A DNA stretch of 64,000 bases. Source: Colwellia sp. MB02u-6. GTDB taxonomy: Bacteria; Pseudomonadota; Gammaproteobacteria; Enterobacterales; Alteromonadaceae. The notes under the pieces are model-generated. The model was not told the DNA's origin and did not search any database. It was given only the letters and a program-made list of their open reading frames with translations. Numbering within the stretch: position 1 is the first letter of the stretch; each line of letters opens with the position of its first letter. The translations under genes and the position numbers were made by a program. The DNA lies in contig NZ_JACGVG010000035.1 of assembly GCF_014077095.1 (NCBI RefSeq), forward strand, positions 124,001-188,000. The letters are read 5' to 3'. This document shows positions 34,508 to 45,900 of this stretch, one piece after another.

Positions 34508-37500
34508 TTATGAAGAAATATTAATGTCCTTTAGCAGTTCTGCCGCATCGTCAAATTCATAAATCTCAATTTTTGCCATAATGTCTTTTAGTGCTTGATG
34601 ATAGCTTTGCTGTTGGGTCATTGCTAGCAAGGTATGAATGCTATCAATAGCTGCTACATCACAGTGTTCTACATCAATAATGAGTTGAGCCATAAGTGCT
34701 TTACAGGCTGACATATTGAAATTTATATCAGTAGGCTCTTGATGCTCTAGTCTGGCTAGTGCAATTTTAATACGACTAAGTTCATTTTGGCACTGTGTTA
34801 AAAGTCGTGGTTTTATATCACGCTGGACAGCGTTGTTTTCTAACTGTTGGCAAAGTTCGTAAAGTGGTGTCGCGCCAATATTGCCAGCGACACCTTTTAA
34901 GGTATGTGCCAGTAATTCTATGTGAGCAAAATCATGGTTGCTAAATGCCGTGCTTATTGGTGTGATGGCATTGACATGGTTAGCTTTAAATTTAAGCAGT
35001 AAGCGCAAATACAGTGCCTGATTATTTTGCGCTATTGCTAAGCCTGCTTTTATGTCGATACCGTCGAGTTCAGGAATAGTAATTTGCTGATTTTTGTCAG
35101 CTAATGACAGAGCTCTATCATTTTTTTTATGCTTTATTTTATCTAGAGTATTGAGTTTACTTGGCTTGCTAGGTGTTACCCACTGTGCCAATTTGACAAA
35201 TAACTCATCAGTATTGATGGGTTTGCCAATATGTTCATTCATGCCAGAGTCTAAGGCCTTTTGACGATCGCCTGCCATCACATTAGCGGTCATCGCTATA
35301 ATAGGTAAATCGATAAAACGAGGATCTTGGCGCAGTTCGCCAGTGGTGGTGTAGCCGTCTTTAATCGGCATTTGGCAGTCCATTAACACACCGTCAAAGT
35401 GTTCAATATTAAGACGCTCTATGGCTTGTTGTCCGTTATTGGAGACCACCACTTCAATACCATGATGAGTTAATAACTCAGTCGCTAACTCTTGATTTAT
35501 TTCATTATCTTCAACCAGTAATATTTTTGCACCCTGTAGGGTATGTATTGCCAAGGGGGCATCATGAACAGAAAAATTATATTTAACACTAGGCAGGTTT
35601 TCGTGACCTAAAGCTATTAATAGGCTGTCGAGTAAATTAGAAGAAGTTATTGGTTTACAAAGAGTGGAATATTTTTCATCCCCTTTGAGTGCCAGCTCCG
35701 ACATTCTTTGTTTGTTAGGCAGAATATGTAATATGGGTAAACCCATGCTCGCCGATCGAATTAAACCTAAATCGCTACAGTGTTGGTTATCACTGCAATG
35801 GATAAGATCGAATATTAAGGCATCAAAAACCTTGGTTTTGCCTTTTAGCTTAGGTAGCACTGCTGCAACACAGCTATAATTTTTGACTATAAAGCCCCAT
35901 GATTTTAACATCCGCTGTAAAATAGCTTTGTAAATTTCATTGTCTGTTACTAAGGCAACTTTTAAACCTTCAATTGCAGATAAGTTTGGTTTTTTAGCCT
36001 TAATATTTTCTAACGACTGGCTTTGGTAGCTAAGGGTGAAATGAAATTTACTGCCCTTATTTTCTTCGCTTTCTAACCATATTTCACCATCCAATAGTTC
36101 AACAAGGCGCTTGCAAATCGCTAATCCTAAACCAGTTCCGCCATATTTTCGTGTTGTTGAGGCATCTGCTTGACTGAAGGATTGAAATAATTTTTTTTGT
36201 CGCTGTGCACTTATCCCTATGCCAGTGTCACAAATAGAGAATTTTAAGGTGACGTTATCGTCACGCTTATTGAGGCATGAAACGTGAATTTTTATTTGCC
36301 CTTGTTCGGTGAACTTAGCGGCATTACTGCCAAGGTTAGTTAATATTTGGCTCAGCCGCAGTGGGTCACCAATAAGGTTAATGGGGACGGTATTTTCAAC
36401 ATCAAAAATCAACTCAGTTTGTGTCTCGTTAAGCTTATCGACTAACATCATACTAAGGTTATCGAGAATATCATCTAAGCAAAATGGGATAGATTCAACG
36501 TCGAGTTTATTGGCTTCAATTTTTGAAAAGTCTAAAATATCATTAACGATACCTAGCAAAGATTCGGCCGCGAGATTGACCTTGGCGATATGATTTTTTT
36601 GTTCAGGTGTTAAATTGGTTTTCAATGCTAACGCCGACATACCAATAATAGCGTTCATTGGTGTGCGAATTTCATGTGACATATTAGCTAAGAAATTAGA
36701 CTTAGCTTTAACCGCTTCTTCTGCTAATGCTTTGGCATGAGCCAACGTTTGCTCAGCCATTTTTTGTTCACTGATATCAACAAAGGTACCTAGTAAGCCG
36801 CCAGTGCAGCCATTAGCTTTGGCAAAGCTTTTTACCCAATACATGGTGGTATGTTCTAAGCCATCGGCGTAAACCAGTGGTATTTCTTTTCGCACCATGC
36901 CCATTGAGTCAATAACTGCCTTGTCTTCTGTTTGGAAGGCTTTTCGGTCTGCTAATGGCAAATAGGCGAGGTCTAGTACGGTTTTACCAATAATATCGGC
37001 TCTTTTCACATTAAAGGTTTGTTCATAGGCTTTGTTAACGTTAGTAAATTTCAAGTCAGGGCCTTTAACAAAAATGGGGTATGGAATAGTATCAGCCAGT
37101 GCTTGTTGGAAAAGTAGGTGTTCAACTAATGCCGCGTTACGTTTTTTGCGTTCGGTGATGTCGCGAATAATGGCAACAATAAAGCGATCATTATGAATAT
37201 CAACAGCGCTGACGGTTACTTCTGCAGAGAATTCACTACCGTTTTTGCGTCGACCGTTTAGCTCGAGGAGCTTTTTCTCTAGGGTAGGCTCGTGCAATAA
37301 GTGATGAAAAATATGTAAGCTGGTTTCTTCTGGTAATAATCGCTCAATTTTTTCGCCAATAAGTTCAGCTTTTTCGTAGCCAAACATGGTTAATACTTGC
37401 GAGTTAACAATGCTGTGCTCTCGATGTTTATCTAACATCAAAATGGCGTCAGGTGCTGACTCCATTAAGGCGGCAAATTGTGCTTTGGCGGCATTTTTTT

Positions 37501-40156
37501 GTGTAACATCGATTAAAGTTAACCGCACTTCGGTTAATTTATTGTTGTCATCATAAACTGGCAAGGCAGACATCATAGTGTCGATAGTTTTTTTGTCATT
37601 TATTTTGACTGGAACTTCACACTCTAAAAGCCGTGATTTAGTCTGAAATATTTGGTGCACGTAATGGGCTGGTGCAACAAAGTTTTGCCAATTTAAGGAG
37701 GAAAACGTACCTCTTGGGCGTTTAAACATTTGTGCGAAGACAAAATTGTGTTTAATAAACTCACCTTGAGCGTTTAAGGTCACATAAGCGACTGGCGCAT
37801 GTTCATATAACTGCCACATCGCACGCTCGCGTTGATGTAATTCAGCAGTACGTTGTGCAACGAGTTGCTCTAATTCTGCTTTCGAGTGGCGCATATATTT
37901 TGTTGAACGTTGGCCAACCGTGAGTGTAAATACGTTAGACGTTAAGGTTAATAGTAAGGTAATAACAGCAATTAACATTAATTCATTACGCAATGAACTT
38001 ACCCCTCCCATCGCTTCATCTGCATTAATTTCGGTTGCAATACCAAAACCGTACTGATTATTCCATAACCAAGCACCATAAACGGTGACACCGCGATAGT
38101 CGTTATAACCCAAAACATTGCTGGCAATTTTATGATCTGTGATCAAGCTAATGTTGTCTGACCGGGCATTATTGACTAGTTGGTTTGCCATAAAAGTAAA
38201 GGGTAATTGCTGGCTGTTAATCACCGCATCAGGGTTTTGCATGACATTAACTTGTGGGTCTTTAAGTGTGATCAGTTGCTTGTTTTTGCTGTGTTCTTGA
38301 AAATAGTGTAGTGATGATAATTCAGCGTCAAAGCGACTTTTTGAGAGCATTTGGCCTAATCGACTGACTAAGTAGCTTTCGCCTGAGGCGCCAATGCGAC
38401 CTTGGGCTATAATACTAGATATTTGGCCACTCACTTCAATGCTAATGGATAATGCCGCAATAACCTGATTTTTTTCATCGAGGATCGGCGTAATCATATA
38501 CATATTGTATTGATCTATTGTATTGACCGAGTGGCTAAGTGAGTGCTTAATATCAGAGTTTATCGAGGGTACAAATCGACTTTCTCCAGCAAAAACAGCA
38601 GCGATAATATTGGGGTGTTGTTGGGCTATTAGGTTAATTTTACCTAGGCTGTCATTATCATCAGCGCTAATGTTGATGAAGTCTTGATTAATAACTGAAA
38701 AACCTTGGTTTTTAAGACTCGTTTGGCGCAAGTATTGGCGAATATTAGGCTGTGATTTCACTGTGATGAGTGTGTCGTGCAACGGGAATTGCAACAGTAC
38801 GCTTTTAGTGAGATTAACTAATGTCTCATCTTTAGCGATTTTTTTTAATAAGTTTTCTTGCTCACTTAGCCAATCATTGAGTCTATTTTTTGTTGCTTCA
38901 ACGACAAATTCAAGGTTTTTTTTGATATTGGCTTGGCTGATTTTTTCATTGTCTTGCAAGGACAAGTAAATAACACTAAAAATAATGGCAATATTTAATA
39001 TCGATACGGTATGAACGATAAAGGGGAATTTTTTTGATGCCATAAAGGAGGCTAGGTGCTGTTGGCTAACTAATCTTGGTAGCAGCAGTGTTGAAAAAAT
39101 TAATAACAGTGAAATTATTACCATCACAATAATTAATGACGTGCTGCTATTAATGGTAAGTTGTTTAGGAGCAAAGCTGCTTAAGGCATCTTCTAGTAAT
39201 AGATTAGTGGGAATGAAAGGCTTATCTATCATGCCCAGTTGATAATAAATCTCACTTATTTTTTCCATGCGGGTGCGGGCGATTGAGCCAAGAGGAATAA
39301 ATTTAGCTAAAATTATTTTACTAATTTCGTCTGCTTCAAAAGCTAAGTGGCGATAAGACTTGTTTTGGCTATTATATTTTTCTGCAATTAATTTAATGAT
39401 TTCTGCTTTATGATTGAGCGCATATTGCCAACCTTTAATGGTTGCCTGACGCATTGCTTGTACACGTTGAGGGTTGTTTTTTACCTCTGACTCACTGGTG
39501 AAAAGATTGTCGCCATAAAAATCAATACCATAGTCTCTTGGACTAATGGTTAATATATCAATATTGGCTTGGTCAAATTCAAACGGTTCATTAGTATCAT
39601 AAATTAAAATAGCATCGGTTTTACCGGTAATTAAGGCTGAAAATCTGTCACCTTGTTCTTGCCAAGTAAAGGCTGACATATCTTGTTCTGCTTGCATAAG
39701 CATGGCAGTAATAGGGGCGAAATTTTTTAATCTTGTATCTATCATGATGCGCTTACCAAGCAGATCAAATGGACGGGCAATACGGGAAGATCTTAATGTG
39801 GCGATAGTCGCCGGTGAATGTTGAAATATTTGTGCGACAATAACAACCGGTTTACCATTATTTTTCGCGACAATTAAACTTGAGTCATTGATGCCATAAT
39901 CGGCTCTGCCGTCGATGACATAATTTTCAATGGGGCTTGAACCTTTGAATTCTCTTAACTCTACCTCTAAGCCCAGTGCTCGATAAAAGCCTTGTTCTTT
40001 TGCTGCGTAATAACCAGCATATTGAAACTGATGCAGCCAGTTGAGCTGAATAGAAACTTTATCAAGTTCTTGCCCTAAACCTTGGCCACTAAACATGAAA
40101 GATAAAGTACAGACTATGGTGATTAAGCTGTTTTTAATGGTAAAAAAATTTAACAT
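34508..40156 (-). CDS. giant hybrid histidine kinase with THI5/NMT1-like sensor
   Basis: The 1882 residues are, in order: signal/anchor (1-30); a THI5/NMT1-type substrate-binding domain (30-320, [21 protein letters not shown]); a membrane helix (340-360); a second (380-400); an extracytoplasmic sensor of Cache type (about 405-725); a third helix (726-748); three PAS domains (about 780-890, 895-1005, 1015-1135); HisKA with His1161 ([10 protein letters not shown]); HATPase (to about 1378); a degenerate receiver (about 1398-1515, Asp1450 and Lys1501 but only one acidic residue at the N-terminal site); a good receiver with Asp1593 (LMDCQMP); and an HPt with His1751 (LAHTLKG). It probably senses a small pyrimidine-like or other ligand. 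Its start is 1 nt after the stop of the BtuF-like gene, so they are translationally coupled. No cognate output regulator lies in the window. Confidence 0.9.
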   Translation of the reverse strand: MLNFFTIKNSLITIVCTLSFMFSGQGLGQELDKVSIQLNWLHQFQYAGYYAAKEQGFYRALGLEVELREFKGSSPIENYVIDGRADYGINDSSLIVAKNNGKPVVIVAQIFQHSPATIATLRSSRIARPFDLLGKRIMIDTRLKNFAPITAMLMQAEQDMSAFTWQEQGDRFSALITGKTDAILIYDTNEPFEFDQANIDILTISPRDYGIDFYGDNLFTSESEVKNNPQRVQAMRQATIKGWQYALNHKAEIIKLIAEKYNSQNKSYRHLAFEADEISKIILAKFIPLGSIARTRMEKISEIYYQLGMIDKPFIPTNLLLEDALSSFAPKQLTINSSTSLIIVMVIISLLLIFSTLLLPRLVSQQHLASFMASKKFPFIVHTVSILNIAIIFSVIYLSLQDNEKISQANIKKNLEFVVEATKNRLNDWLSEQENLLKKIAKDETLVNLTKSVLLQFPLHDTLITVKSQPNIRQYLRQTSLKNQGFSVINQDFINISADDNDSLGKINLIAQQHPNIIAAVFAGESRFVPSINSDIKHSLSHSVNTIDQYNMYMITPILDEKNQVIAALSISIEVSGQISSIIAQGRIGASGESYLVSRLGQMLSKSRFDAELSSLHYFQEHSKNKQLITLKDPQVNVMQNPDAVINSQQLPFTFMANQLVNNARSDNISLITDHKIASNVLGYNDYRGVTVYGAWLWNNQYGFGIATEINADEAMGGVSSLRNELMLIAVITLLLTLTSNVFTLTVGQRSTKYMRHSKAELEQLVAQRTAELHQRERAMWQLYEHAPVAYVTLNAQGEFIKHNFVFAQMFKRPRGTFSSLNWQNFVAPAHYVHQIFQTKSRLLECEVPVKINDKKTIDTMMSALPVYDDNNKLTEVRLTLIDVTQKNAAKAQFAALMESAPDAILMLDKHREHSIVNSQVLTMFGYEKAELIGEKIERLLPEETSLHIFHHLLHEPTLEKKLLELNGRRKNGSEFSAEVTVSAVDIHNDRFIVAIIRDITERKKRNAALVEHLLFQQALADTIPYPIFVKGPDLKFTNVNKAYEQTFNVKRADIIGKTVLDLAYLPLADRKAFQTEDKAVIDSMGMVRKEIPLVYADGLEHTTMYWVKSFAKANGCTGGLLGTFVDISEQKMAEQTLAHAKALAEEAVKAKSNFLANMSHEIRTPMNAIIGMSALALKTNLTPEQKNHIAKVNLAAESLLGIVNDILDFSKIEANKLDVESIPFCLDDILDNLSMMLVDKLNETQTELIFDVENTVPINLIGDPLRLSQILTNLGSNAAKFTEQGQIKIHVSCLNKRDDNVTLKFSICDTGIGISAQRQKKLFQSFSQADASTTRKYGGTGLGLAICKRLVELLDGEIWLESEENKGSKFHFTLSYQSQSLENIKAKKPNLSAIEGLKVALVTDNEIYKAILQRMLKSWGFIVKNYSCVAAVLPKLKGKTKVFDALIFDLIHCSDNQHCSDLGLIRSASMGLPILHILPNKQRMSELALKGDEKYSTLCKPITSSNLLDSLLIALGHENLPSVKYNFSVHDAPLAIHTLQGAKILLVEDNEINQELATELLTHHGIEVVVSNNGQQAIERLNIEHFDGVLMDCQMPIKDGYTTTGELRQDPRFIDLPIIAMTANVMAGDRQKALDSGMNEHIGKPINTDELFVKLAQWVTPSKPSKLNTLDKIKHKKNDRALSLADKNQQITIPELDGIDIKAGLAIAQNNQALYLRLLLKFKANHVNAITPISTAFSNHDFAHIELLAHTLKGVAGNIGATPLYELCQQLENNAVQRDIKPRLLTQCQNELSRIKIALARLEHQEPTDINFNMSACKALMAQLIIDVEHCDVAAIDSIHTLLAMTQQQSYHQALKDIMAKIEIYEFDDAAELLKDINISS

Positions 40157-40157
40157 A

Positions 40158-40970
40158 TTACGCGCGTTCGGCCCATTGTTTGATAATGTTGGCTAGTTGT
40201 TCAACCCCGTCAGTTAACGCTGCGGGTCCGGGTTGTAAAATATCGGTAGAGTTTATCTCATAGATGTCACCATTTTTTATCGCAGGTATTGCTTGCCAAC
40301 CCGCTCTAGAGGTAACTTTTTCTTGCTCAAATTTACGACCACACCAAGAGGCAATGTAGATATCAGGCTGTTTGGCAATAACATCACTGGGGTCAGCCAC
40401 AATGCGGTTTTTGGCTAAGGACTGGCCAGAAAACTCTTGATAACAGTCTATACCACCGGCAATTTCTATTAGCTCACTTACCCAGCCAATGCCGGTGATA
40501 ATAGGGTCAAACCATTCTTCAAAATAAACTTTCGGGCGTACAGGTAACTTCGCTGCTTGTTGTTTAATTTTACTTAAATTATTTTGTAAATCGCTGACTA
40601 ATTTTTCGCCTTTTTTTGGTTGACCGATTAAGCCAGATAAGGTGCGTATCATCTGCAAAATTTCACTGACACTGCGATGATTAAAGCAATGCACTTGTAT
40701 GCCTTGTTTGATTAAATCGGCAACAATATCGGCTTGCATATCAGAAAAGGCCAGCACTAAATCTGGTTTTAGTGAGACTATTTTTTCTGTTCTTGCGGTG
40801 ATGTAAGCACTTACTTTTGTTTTTTCTTTTCGCGCGCGTTCAGGGCGCATGGTATAAGCTGAAATGCCAATAATGCGATGATCTTCTTCCATCAGATAAA
40901 GTGCTTCGGTGGTTTCTTCTGTTAAGCAGATAATTCGTTCTGGCCATCTAGGTTCAGCAACTGGCATCAT
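40158..40970 (-). CDS. BtuF-like cobalamin-binding protein without signal peptide
   Basis: This is a 270-residue helical-backbone periplasmic-binding-protein fold. It begins MMPVAEPRWPERIICLTEETTEALYL, then GISAYTMRPERAR, KPDLVLAFSDMQADI and YFEEWFDPIITGIGW, matching the cytoplasmic-looking cobalamin-binding protein family of gammaproteobacteria. I take the ATG at 40970 because AAGGAAAATAC precedes it; the 41030 start would add 20 residues that still do not form a signal peptide. It is coupled to the hybrid kinase gene downstream, and it lies next to the B12 riboswitch/btuB region on the other strand. A ligand-sensing role with the kinase is possible but inferred. Confidence 0.82.
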   Translation of the reverse strand: MMPVAEPRWPERIICLTEETTEALYLMEEDHRIIGISAYTMRPERARKEKTKVSAYITARTEKIVSLKPDLVLAFSDMQADIVADLIKQGIQVHCFNHRSVSEILQMIRTLSGLIGQPKKGEKLVSDLQNNLSKIKQQAAKLPVRPKVYFEEWFDPIITGIGWVSELIEIAGGIDCYQEFSGQSLAKNRIVADPSDVIAKQPDIYIASWCGRKFEQEKVTSRAGWQAIPAIKNGDIYEINSTDILQPGPAALTDGVEQLANIIKQWAERA

Positions 40971-41495
40971 GTATTTTCCTTGTTGACTCGCTATCAGTCT
41001 CGTTACTAGTATTCGTTTTGATATGAGCATGTCACGAGTAATATCATGAACTATGTCTCGCCATAAGCTAGTTGTTATTAGGCTGAGTGCTTTTTACTTT
41101 ATCAAAAACAGAGGCACAATGATGATTTTTTAATTAACCTACAGGCTATTATTGGCTCACTTGATGTTATCGCATCATAATTAAGTACTTAATGCGCTAA
41201 GCTTGTTTGCTATATTTTTCGGCATTATGGGGTGAAAGTTGGCTTAAGTTGACGCTTGAACGATAAATTGTTATTTGTTTAGTTTAACGGCCATGGAGAC
41301 GAAATAAAGCTAATAAGTTAGCTTTTATGCTTAGGAACCCGGTTATATTACAGCAACATTATTTTGAAAAAAGTGAGGATATTGATATTCTTAACAGCCA
41401 AGTGAATAAAAAATAAACCTTGCTATTTCGCTCTAGCTGTCGATAATCGCGCCATTAATTAAATAATGTCATATTCAATTTTACTTTTTTATGTT
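40971..41495. other. divergent intergenic region before the riboswitches
   Basis: No gene is found. It must contain the promoter of the BtuF-like/kinase operon on the minus strand and that of the first riboswitch transcript on the plus strand. No specific element is identifiable. Confidence 0.4.
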
Positions 41496-41650
41496 TTGAA
41501 AGCGTAATGAAATAAAACTGGGAATGTGGTGAAAGTCCACAACTGTACCCGCAACTGTAAACAGAGCGATATATTAACCACTAAATCTTTTGGCTAAAAG
41601 TGATTTGGGAAGGGATATATTTAGATGCTGTAAGTCAGGATACCAGGTGA
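41496..41650 (+). promoter_or_regulatory. cobalamin riboswitch 1
   Basis: The core reads GGGAATGTGGTGAAAGTCC, then ACAACTGTACCCGCAACTGTAA (41540-41560 region), followed by variable arms and a B12-box-like AAGTCAGGATACC at 41632-41644. These are the conserved landmarks of the adenosylcobalamin aptamer. The following ORF region is decayed, so the gene it once controlled appears lost. Confidence 0.88.
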
Positions 41651-42007
41651 ATTATGAGCATTAGTTACCACGTTGAGCGGGTTACTCGGGCATTGGATAT
41701 TTTATCTATTTTCATTTATACCGCCTCAGTGGTGAAGATGAATTTGCTCGCTATATCACTAAACCTTATTGACGTTAATCACATATATTGGCCAACTGAT
41801 GTTTAGTTTGCTACTAGTTAGGTGTTGAAATGTTTGATATGAAAACTGTTAGTAATGAACACTCAGAAAAATTAAAACGGTTAAGGTTTATTATGCGCCT
41901 AATCATCTTGATCAGAAATTACACTTCAACTCTGCTCATTTAACGTTTTTTGCCAGTAACACTCTACTGATGAGTACTTTGTCAGCAAGAATTTTACTGA
42001 CGATTGA

Positions 42008-42223
42008 GGTGTTGCTAGCGAAAGTGTTGCTATTGCGCCCAGTAAACTCATCAAGCAAATGAATAACCAAGTACATCAAGCCATAGTTGATATTAATCAA
42101 CATCGAGAAATACAACTTGAGCGATTAGCTGATGTCTGCCAGCAGCATTTAGCTATGGATAAAATTTACAACATTATTAATCATGGTGTCGATACGCCGA
42201 GTAATAAGCTGTCAACTCAGTAA
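42008..42223 (+). pseudogene. decayed gene fragment between the two riboswitches, cobQ-like tail (tentative)
   Basis: An open frame starts after a TGA (42005-42007) and runs 71 codons to a TAA. It includes HREIQLERLADVCQQHLAMDKIYNII, which resembles the C-terminal helix of cobyric acid synthase CobQ (pattern R-x-x-x-L-D-x-LAD-x-x-x-x-HLD). Just upstream (41889-42000) another frame shows coding-like sequence broken by stops, which suggests frameshifts. With a B12 riboswitch in front, this looks like the wreck of a B12-regulated gene. The CobQ assignment is tentative. Confidence 0.5.
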
Positions 42224-42269
42224 GGCGAAAGAATTTAAACAAGCGACAGTAACTGAACACTTTAGTGAC

Positions 42270-42405
42270 TGTTTTACATGGTAAGTTCGAGGGAAGAAAA
42301 TGAAATTTTTTCACTGCCCCCGCAACGGTAATCACAGTGTTAAGCGTTTTATTTATATAAAGATATATTGATAGAAAGCTTGGCCATGTTAGTCCGAGCA
42401 CTTTA
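42270..42405 (+). promoter_or_regulatory. cobalamin riboswitch 2, leader of btuB
   Basis: GAGGGAAGAAAATGAAATTTTTTC, then ACTGCCCCCGCAACGGTAATCA, and a B12-box-like TTAGTCCGAGCAC near 42389-42401 are the expected conserved blocks. A GCGCTTAAGCGC palindrome (42423-42434) and GTGCGGAGGGCATC follow before the btuB ribosome-binding site, probably the expression platform that controls translation. Confidence 0.9.
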
Positions 42406-42475
42406 ACTTGCATAATTAAACTGCGCTTAAGCGCGGTAATACCAATGGTGCGGAGGGCATCGTTAATGAGGTCAT

Positions 42476-44329
42476 ATGAACATTAAGCAAAACAATTTTT
42501 TCAAAAAATCACTATTATCACTTGCCGTTATCAGTGCTATGTCGACAGCTTTTGTTGCTTCAGCAAGTACCAAAAGTAACGCAAAAGATATTGAAGTATT
42601 AACCGTAACGGCAACCCGTACCCACTTGAATATTGACGACGCGCTGACTAGCCAAGTGGTTATTACACGTGCAGATATCGAGCTAGCTAACCCAATTTCA
42701 TTATTAGATTTATTATCTACAGTACCCAGTATTGATATTGCCACTAATGGCGGTAGAGGGCAAAACGCCTCGATTTTTATGCGTGGCACTAACTCAGATC
42801 ATACCTTAGTACTGATTGATGGCGTGCGAGTGAGTTCTGCCACATCGGGCGGCACAAGTTTAAATACCATTTCGCCAGAGATGATCGAGCGTATTGAAAT
42901 CGTGCAAGGCCCACGTGCAGCATTGTGGGGTTCAGACGCCATTGGTGGTGTTATTCAAATATTTACTCGTCAGTTATCCGCGGGAGAGTTGTTTGCCGGT
43001 GCTAGTTTTGGTACTGACAACTATCAAAAATATAAAGCTGGCGTAGGTATTAGCCATGGTGACGGCCAAACGACTATCACCATCAGCAAAGAAGAAAGTG
43101 ATGGATATGATGTTCAAGAAGGCGCTGAAACTGATGATGATGGTTACGAATTTACCTCGGTAGCAATTAGAGGTCAGCAAAAAATTACAGAAGATTTTTC
43201 AGCAGAGTGGTTGTTATCAAGTGATAGCGGCGACAATGAATATGATGGTTATTATAATGGCTCTGACTTTAAAAATCATGCGTGGTTAGTTCGTGCCAAT
43301 TATGCCACGAGTATTAAAGGTGTAAATAACAAGACCGTTTTTTCTGTTGGGCAAAGTCGTGACAGTATCGACAGTTTAAGCGATGGCCTTTCACAAGGGG
43401 TTTTTGAAACCCGTCGCAATCAATACTCGATTGTTAATAACAGCCAACTTTCTGATGATCTGCAAGTTAATATTGGTGTTGATTATTATCAAGACGATGT
43501 CTCTAAAAGTAGCATAGTTTTTGACAAAGAAGAAAGAGACACCACAGGTGTTTTCGCCCATACCTTATATACTGAAAATGCATGGACATTTGAAGCGACC
43601 TTAAGACACGACAGTGTTGAAGATGTTAACTCAGAAAATACTTATAATTTCGGCGTCGGTCATAAAGTTGATGAAGATACTCGCGTGGTACTTAATTATG
43701 GTACTGGTTTTAAAGTGCCTACTTATAATGATTTATTCTACCCAGGTTTTGGCACGCCAACACTTGATTCAGAGCTTTCTGAAACGGTAGAGTTGTTTTT
43801 CGAAACAAAAATTGCTGAAGTTAACACTAGTGTTAGCTTATACCGTTCAAAAATTGATGACCTAATTGGTCAAAAAGATGGTGTGGCAGCAAATTTCAAA
43901 AAAGTTGAAATTAATGGTGTTGAACTCTCAGCCAACTATGCTGGCTTTGGTGGTATGCATGACGTTAATCTTTCTTATACGGATGCCAAAGATCAATCGA
44001 CAACAGATAATACTGGGCGCTTAAGTTATGAGCAGTTAATTCGTCGCGCGAAAGAAAAATTCAACTATAAATTTGTCACCACAGTGAGCGCAGTAGACGT
44101 TTACGCAGAATATCAATTTGTTGGTGCAAGAGAAGATGCCGTATTCGGCATTGGTAAGGTTGATTTAGCGAGTTATCAATTAATTAATTTAGGGCTGAAC
44201 TACGATGTATCTCACAATGTTAGCGTCTCTTCTCGTATTACTAATTTATTAGATAAAGCCTATCAAACGGCAAGTGGCTTCAACAGCCAAGAACGCGCAC
44301 TTTATCTTGGTATTACTTATCATAACTAA
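42476..44329 (+). CDS. btuB: vitamin B12 outer-membrane receptor BtuB
   Basis: This is a 617-residue TonB-dependent receptor (E. coli BtuB is 614). A signal peptide ends near VASAS; the TonB box is IEVLTVTATRT. The plug has LLDLLSTVPSIDIATNGGRGQNASIFMRGTNSDHTLVLIDGVR and VQGPRAALWGSDAIGGVIQIFT. The barrel follows, ending in YLGITYHN, without the usual terminal Phe. Asp-rich segments in the early barrel (about residues 200-255) may form a calcium site as in E. coli. Control by the cobalamin riboswitch directly upstream supports the substrate. GAGGT lies 4 nt before the start. Confidence 0.95.
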   Translation: MNIKQNNFFKKSLLSLAVISAMSTAFVASASTKSNAKDIEVLTVTATRTHLNIDDALTSQVVITRADIELANPISLLDLLSTVPSIDIATNGGRGQNASIFMRGTNSDHTLVLIDGVRVSSATSGGTSLNTISPEMIERIEIVQGPRAALWGSDAIGGVIQIFTRQLSAGELFAGASFGTDNYQKYKAGVGISHGDGQTTITISKEESDGYDVQEGAETDDDGYEFTSVAIRGQQKITEDFSAEWLLSSDSGDNEYDGYYNGSDFKNHAWLVRANYATSIKGVNNKTVFSVGQSRDSIDSLSDGLSQGVFETRRNQYSIVNNSQLSDDLQVNIGVDYYQDDVSKSSIVFDKEERDTTGVFAHTLYTENAWTFEATLRHDSVEDVNSENTYNFGVGHKVDEDTRVVLNYGTGFKVPTYNDLFYPGFGTPTLDSELSETVELFFETKIAEVNTSVSLYRSKIDDLIGQKDGVAANFKKVEINGVELSANYAGFGGMHDVNLSYTDAKDQSTTDNTGRLSYEQLIRRAKEKFNYKFVTTVSAVDVYAEYQFVGAREDAVFGIGKVDLASYQLINLGLNYDVSHNVSVSSRITNLLDKAYQTASGFNSQERALYLGITYHN

Positions 44330-44423
44330 GTTGTATTGACCTGTTGGCTGTTATTATGGCTTAACGCTTTTGAAAGAGTGCTTAAAGCGCTTTTAAAAGA
44401 GTGATTAAATAGCCCTATAAATA

Positions 44424-44462
44424 AAAAAGGCACCCTCTATAACAGTAGGGTGCCTTTTTTAT
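44424..44462. terminator. bidirectional terminator, btuB / NahK-like gene
   Basis: AAAAAAGGCACCCT pairs with AGGGTGCCTTTTTT around a short loop, serving the convergent ends of both genes. Confidence 0.9.
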
Positions 44463-44463
44463 T

Positions 44464-45567
44464 TTATCCGAGTGTGTTCGATGTGGGCGCTGATAACACT
44501 ATTTTAGTTAATAGTGCTTCTTGTTGGCAAAACAAGCGATAAAGCTGTAATTGATTTTTTGCTCGGACTAAATTGTGGCTGGCGTAAGTGGTTTTAAAGT
44601 ACTGATCACCATTTAAAAAGTCAGTTAAAAATCGAATACTGAGCATAAACGGCATCAATTTAATACCAAGGATTAAACTTCTGCGTTCAGTTTCGCTGAG
44701 CGAGCCATTAAAACCCCCAATGTAAGCGTTGGTTAACGCGGTTAATATCTCAAAATTAACGCTCATATTATCGAGTTCAGCACTATCTTCGGCAATTGAC
44801 GGACAACAGCTGCGTACCATATCGCCAAAATCATGCATCACATAACCTGGCATACAGGTATCTAGATCAATCACTGCAACGGGCTGCTTGGTTGTTTTGC
44901 TAAAAAGTAGATTGTTAATTTTAGTGTCGTTATGGGTAACACGTAAGGGCAATTTTTTAGTGATTTCAGCGATACTGTCGATAAAACTTTGCTGAGATTT
45001 AATAAAGGCAATACTTGTCCGAGCATTTACTAATAGTGTATCTTCAGCGCTTGCTAGTGCTTGTTGAAATTGTTTTATTCGTATGGATAAGTCATGAAAA
45101 TGTGCAATGACTTCAGCTAATTCTTCACTGTTAAAATCACTGAGTGCGGCAGTAAATTTTGCAAATGCGCCAGCCACTGCACTGGCTTGCTCGACGCTAG
45201 TTATTGACTCTAGGGTATAACACTGGGGAATATAATGCAGGCAACGCCAATATTGTTCTTGTACTTTAACATGGTTTTTATTATCTATACTGCGCAGCTG
45301 ATAAACCGGTGTTAAAGGATAGTTTTTATTGTCAGACTGAATTTTTAAGTATGCGCTAATCAGGTCAGCATTATCAGTTACCTGCAGTGGAGCATTAAAA
45401 ACTTGTTGATTTAAATGTTGTAAAACAAATTTTTTATCAAGTGTTTGGACTAAGTAAGTGTTATTGATCAGGCCATTGCCGAGCAAAGTGATTTTACAAT
45501 TTTCTATAGCATAACCAAATTGTGCTAATACTTGTGCGATTAATTTATGAGGTAAGGCTGAAGTCAT
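44464..45567 (-). CDS. NahK-like sugar kinase (aminoglycoside phosphotransferase fold)
   Basis: This is a 367-residue phosphotransferase. Catalytic-loop VTHNDTKINNLLF and metal-binding VIDLDTCMPGYVMHDFGD match the N-acetylhexosamine 1-kinase branch of the APH family. The N-terminal GNGLINNTYLV and VLQHLNQQVF form the nucleotide pocket. NahK-type enzymes phosphorylate GlcNAc or GalNAc at C1; this substrate is likely but not shown by the context, since the neighbours are btuB and a LysR regulator. Database names such as 'mucin desulfatase' for relatives are misleading. Confidence 0.8.
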   Translation of the reverse strand: MTSALPHKLIAQVLAQFGYAIENCKITLLGNGLINNTYLVQTLDKKFVLQHLNQQVFNAPLQVTDNADLISAYLKIQSDNKNYPLTPVYQLRSIDNKNHVKVQEQYWRCLHYIPQCYTLESITSVEQASAVAGAFAKFTAALSDFNSEELAEVIAHFHDLSIRIKQFQQALASAEDTLLVNARTSIAFIKSQQSFIDSIAEITKKLPLRVTHNDTKINNLLFSKTTKQPVAVIDLDTCMPGYVMHDFGDMVRSCCPSIAEDSAELDNMSVNFEILTALTNAYIGGFNGSLSETERRSLILGIKLMPFMLSIRFLTDFLNGDQYFKTTYASHNLVRAKNQLQLYRLFCQQEALLTKIVLSAPTSNTLG

Positions 45568-45758
45568 AGGATGTTTATTATTGACGATAAGACGCTATAA
45601 ATACGCGAAACCTTATCTACATAAAGAGTTGCACATATTAAGCGTTCGACATTTTAAGTTACTGACATATTAAGAGATAGTTGCCAAGATTAAAAGTCTT
45701 CATTTGCTATTAGTATTTAAGAAAAGCGAGGCCAAGCTAGTAACAGTTAACTTTTTGC

Positions 45759-45850
45759 CTTTATATTTACCGTGCTTGACCTCCGACCGTCTTCATTCTT
45801 TTCTTCCTGTGAGATGTTTCTTTTTTTTACAGGGAGGAAACAAGGAGAAA
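45759..45850. repeat. hairpin-bearing repeat, copy 1
   Basis: This ~92-bp element starts CTTTATATTTACCGTGCTTGACCTCC-like and ends in a hairpin: arms around TTCTTCCTGT and ACAGGGAGGAA, with a GAGATGTTTC loop start. A second, diverged copy is at 45901-45993. Short reading frames in it are not credible genes. Confidence 0.75.
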
Positions 45851-45900
45851 AATTTAATATATTGCAGGGCTGCGGGGGTGTTATGTTAAAGGCGAAAGCA

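Noticed and set aside
40971-41030. Upstream start adding 20 residues to the BtuF-like protein, as an export signal
   Set aside because: The added residues are basic and lack a hydrophobic core with a cleavage site, and the clear AAGGA site supports the shorter form.
42177-42413. 78-codon minus-strand frame over riboswitch 2
   Set aside because: It is the complement of the structured cobalamin aptamer and has no supporting features.
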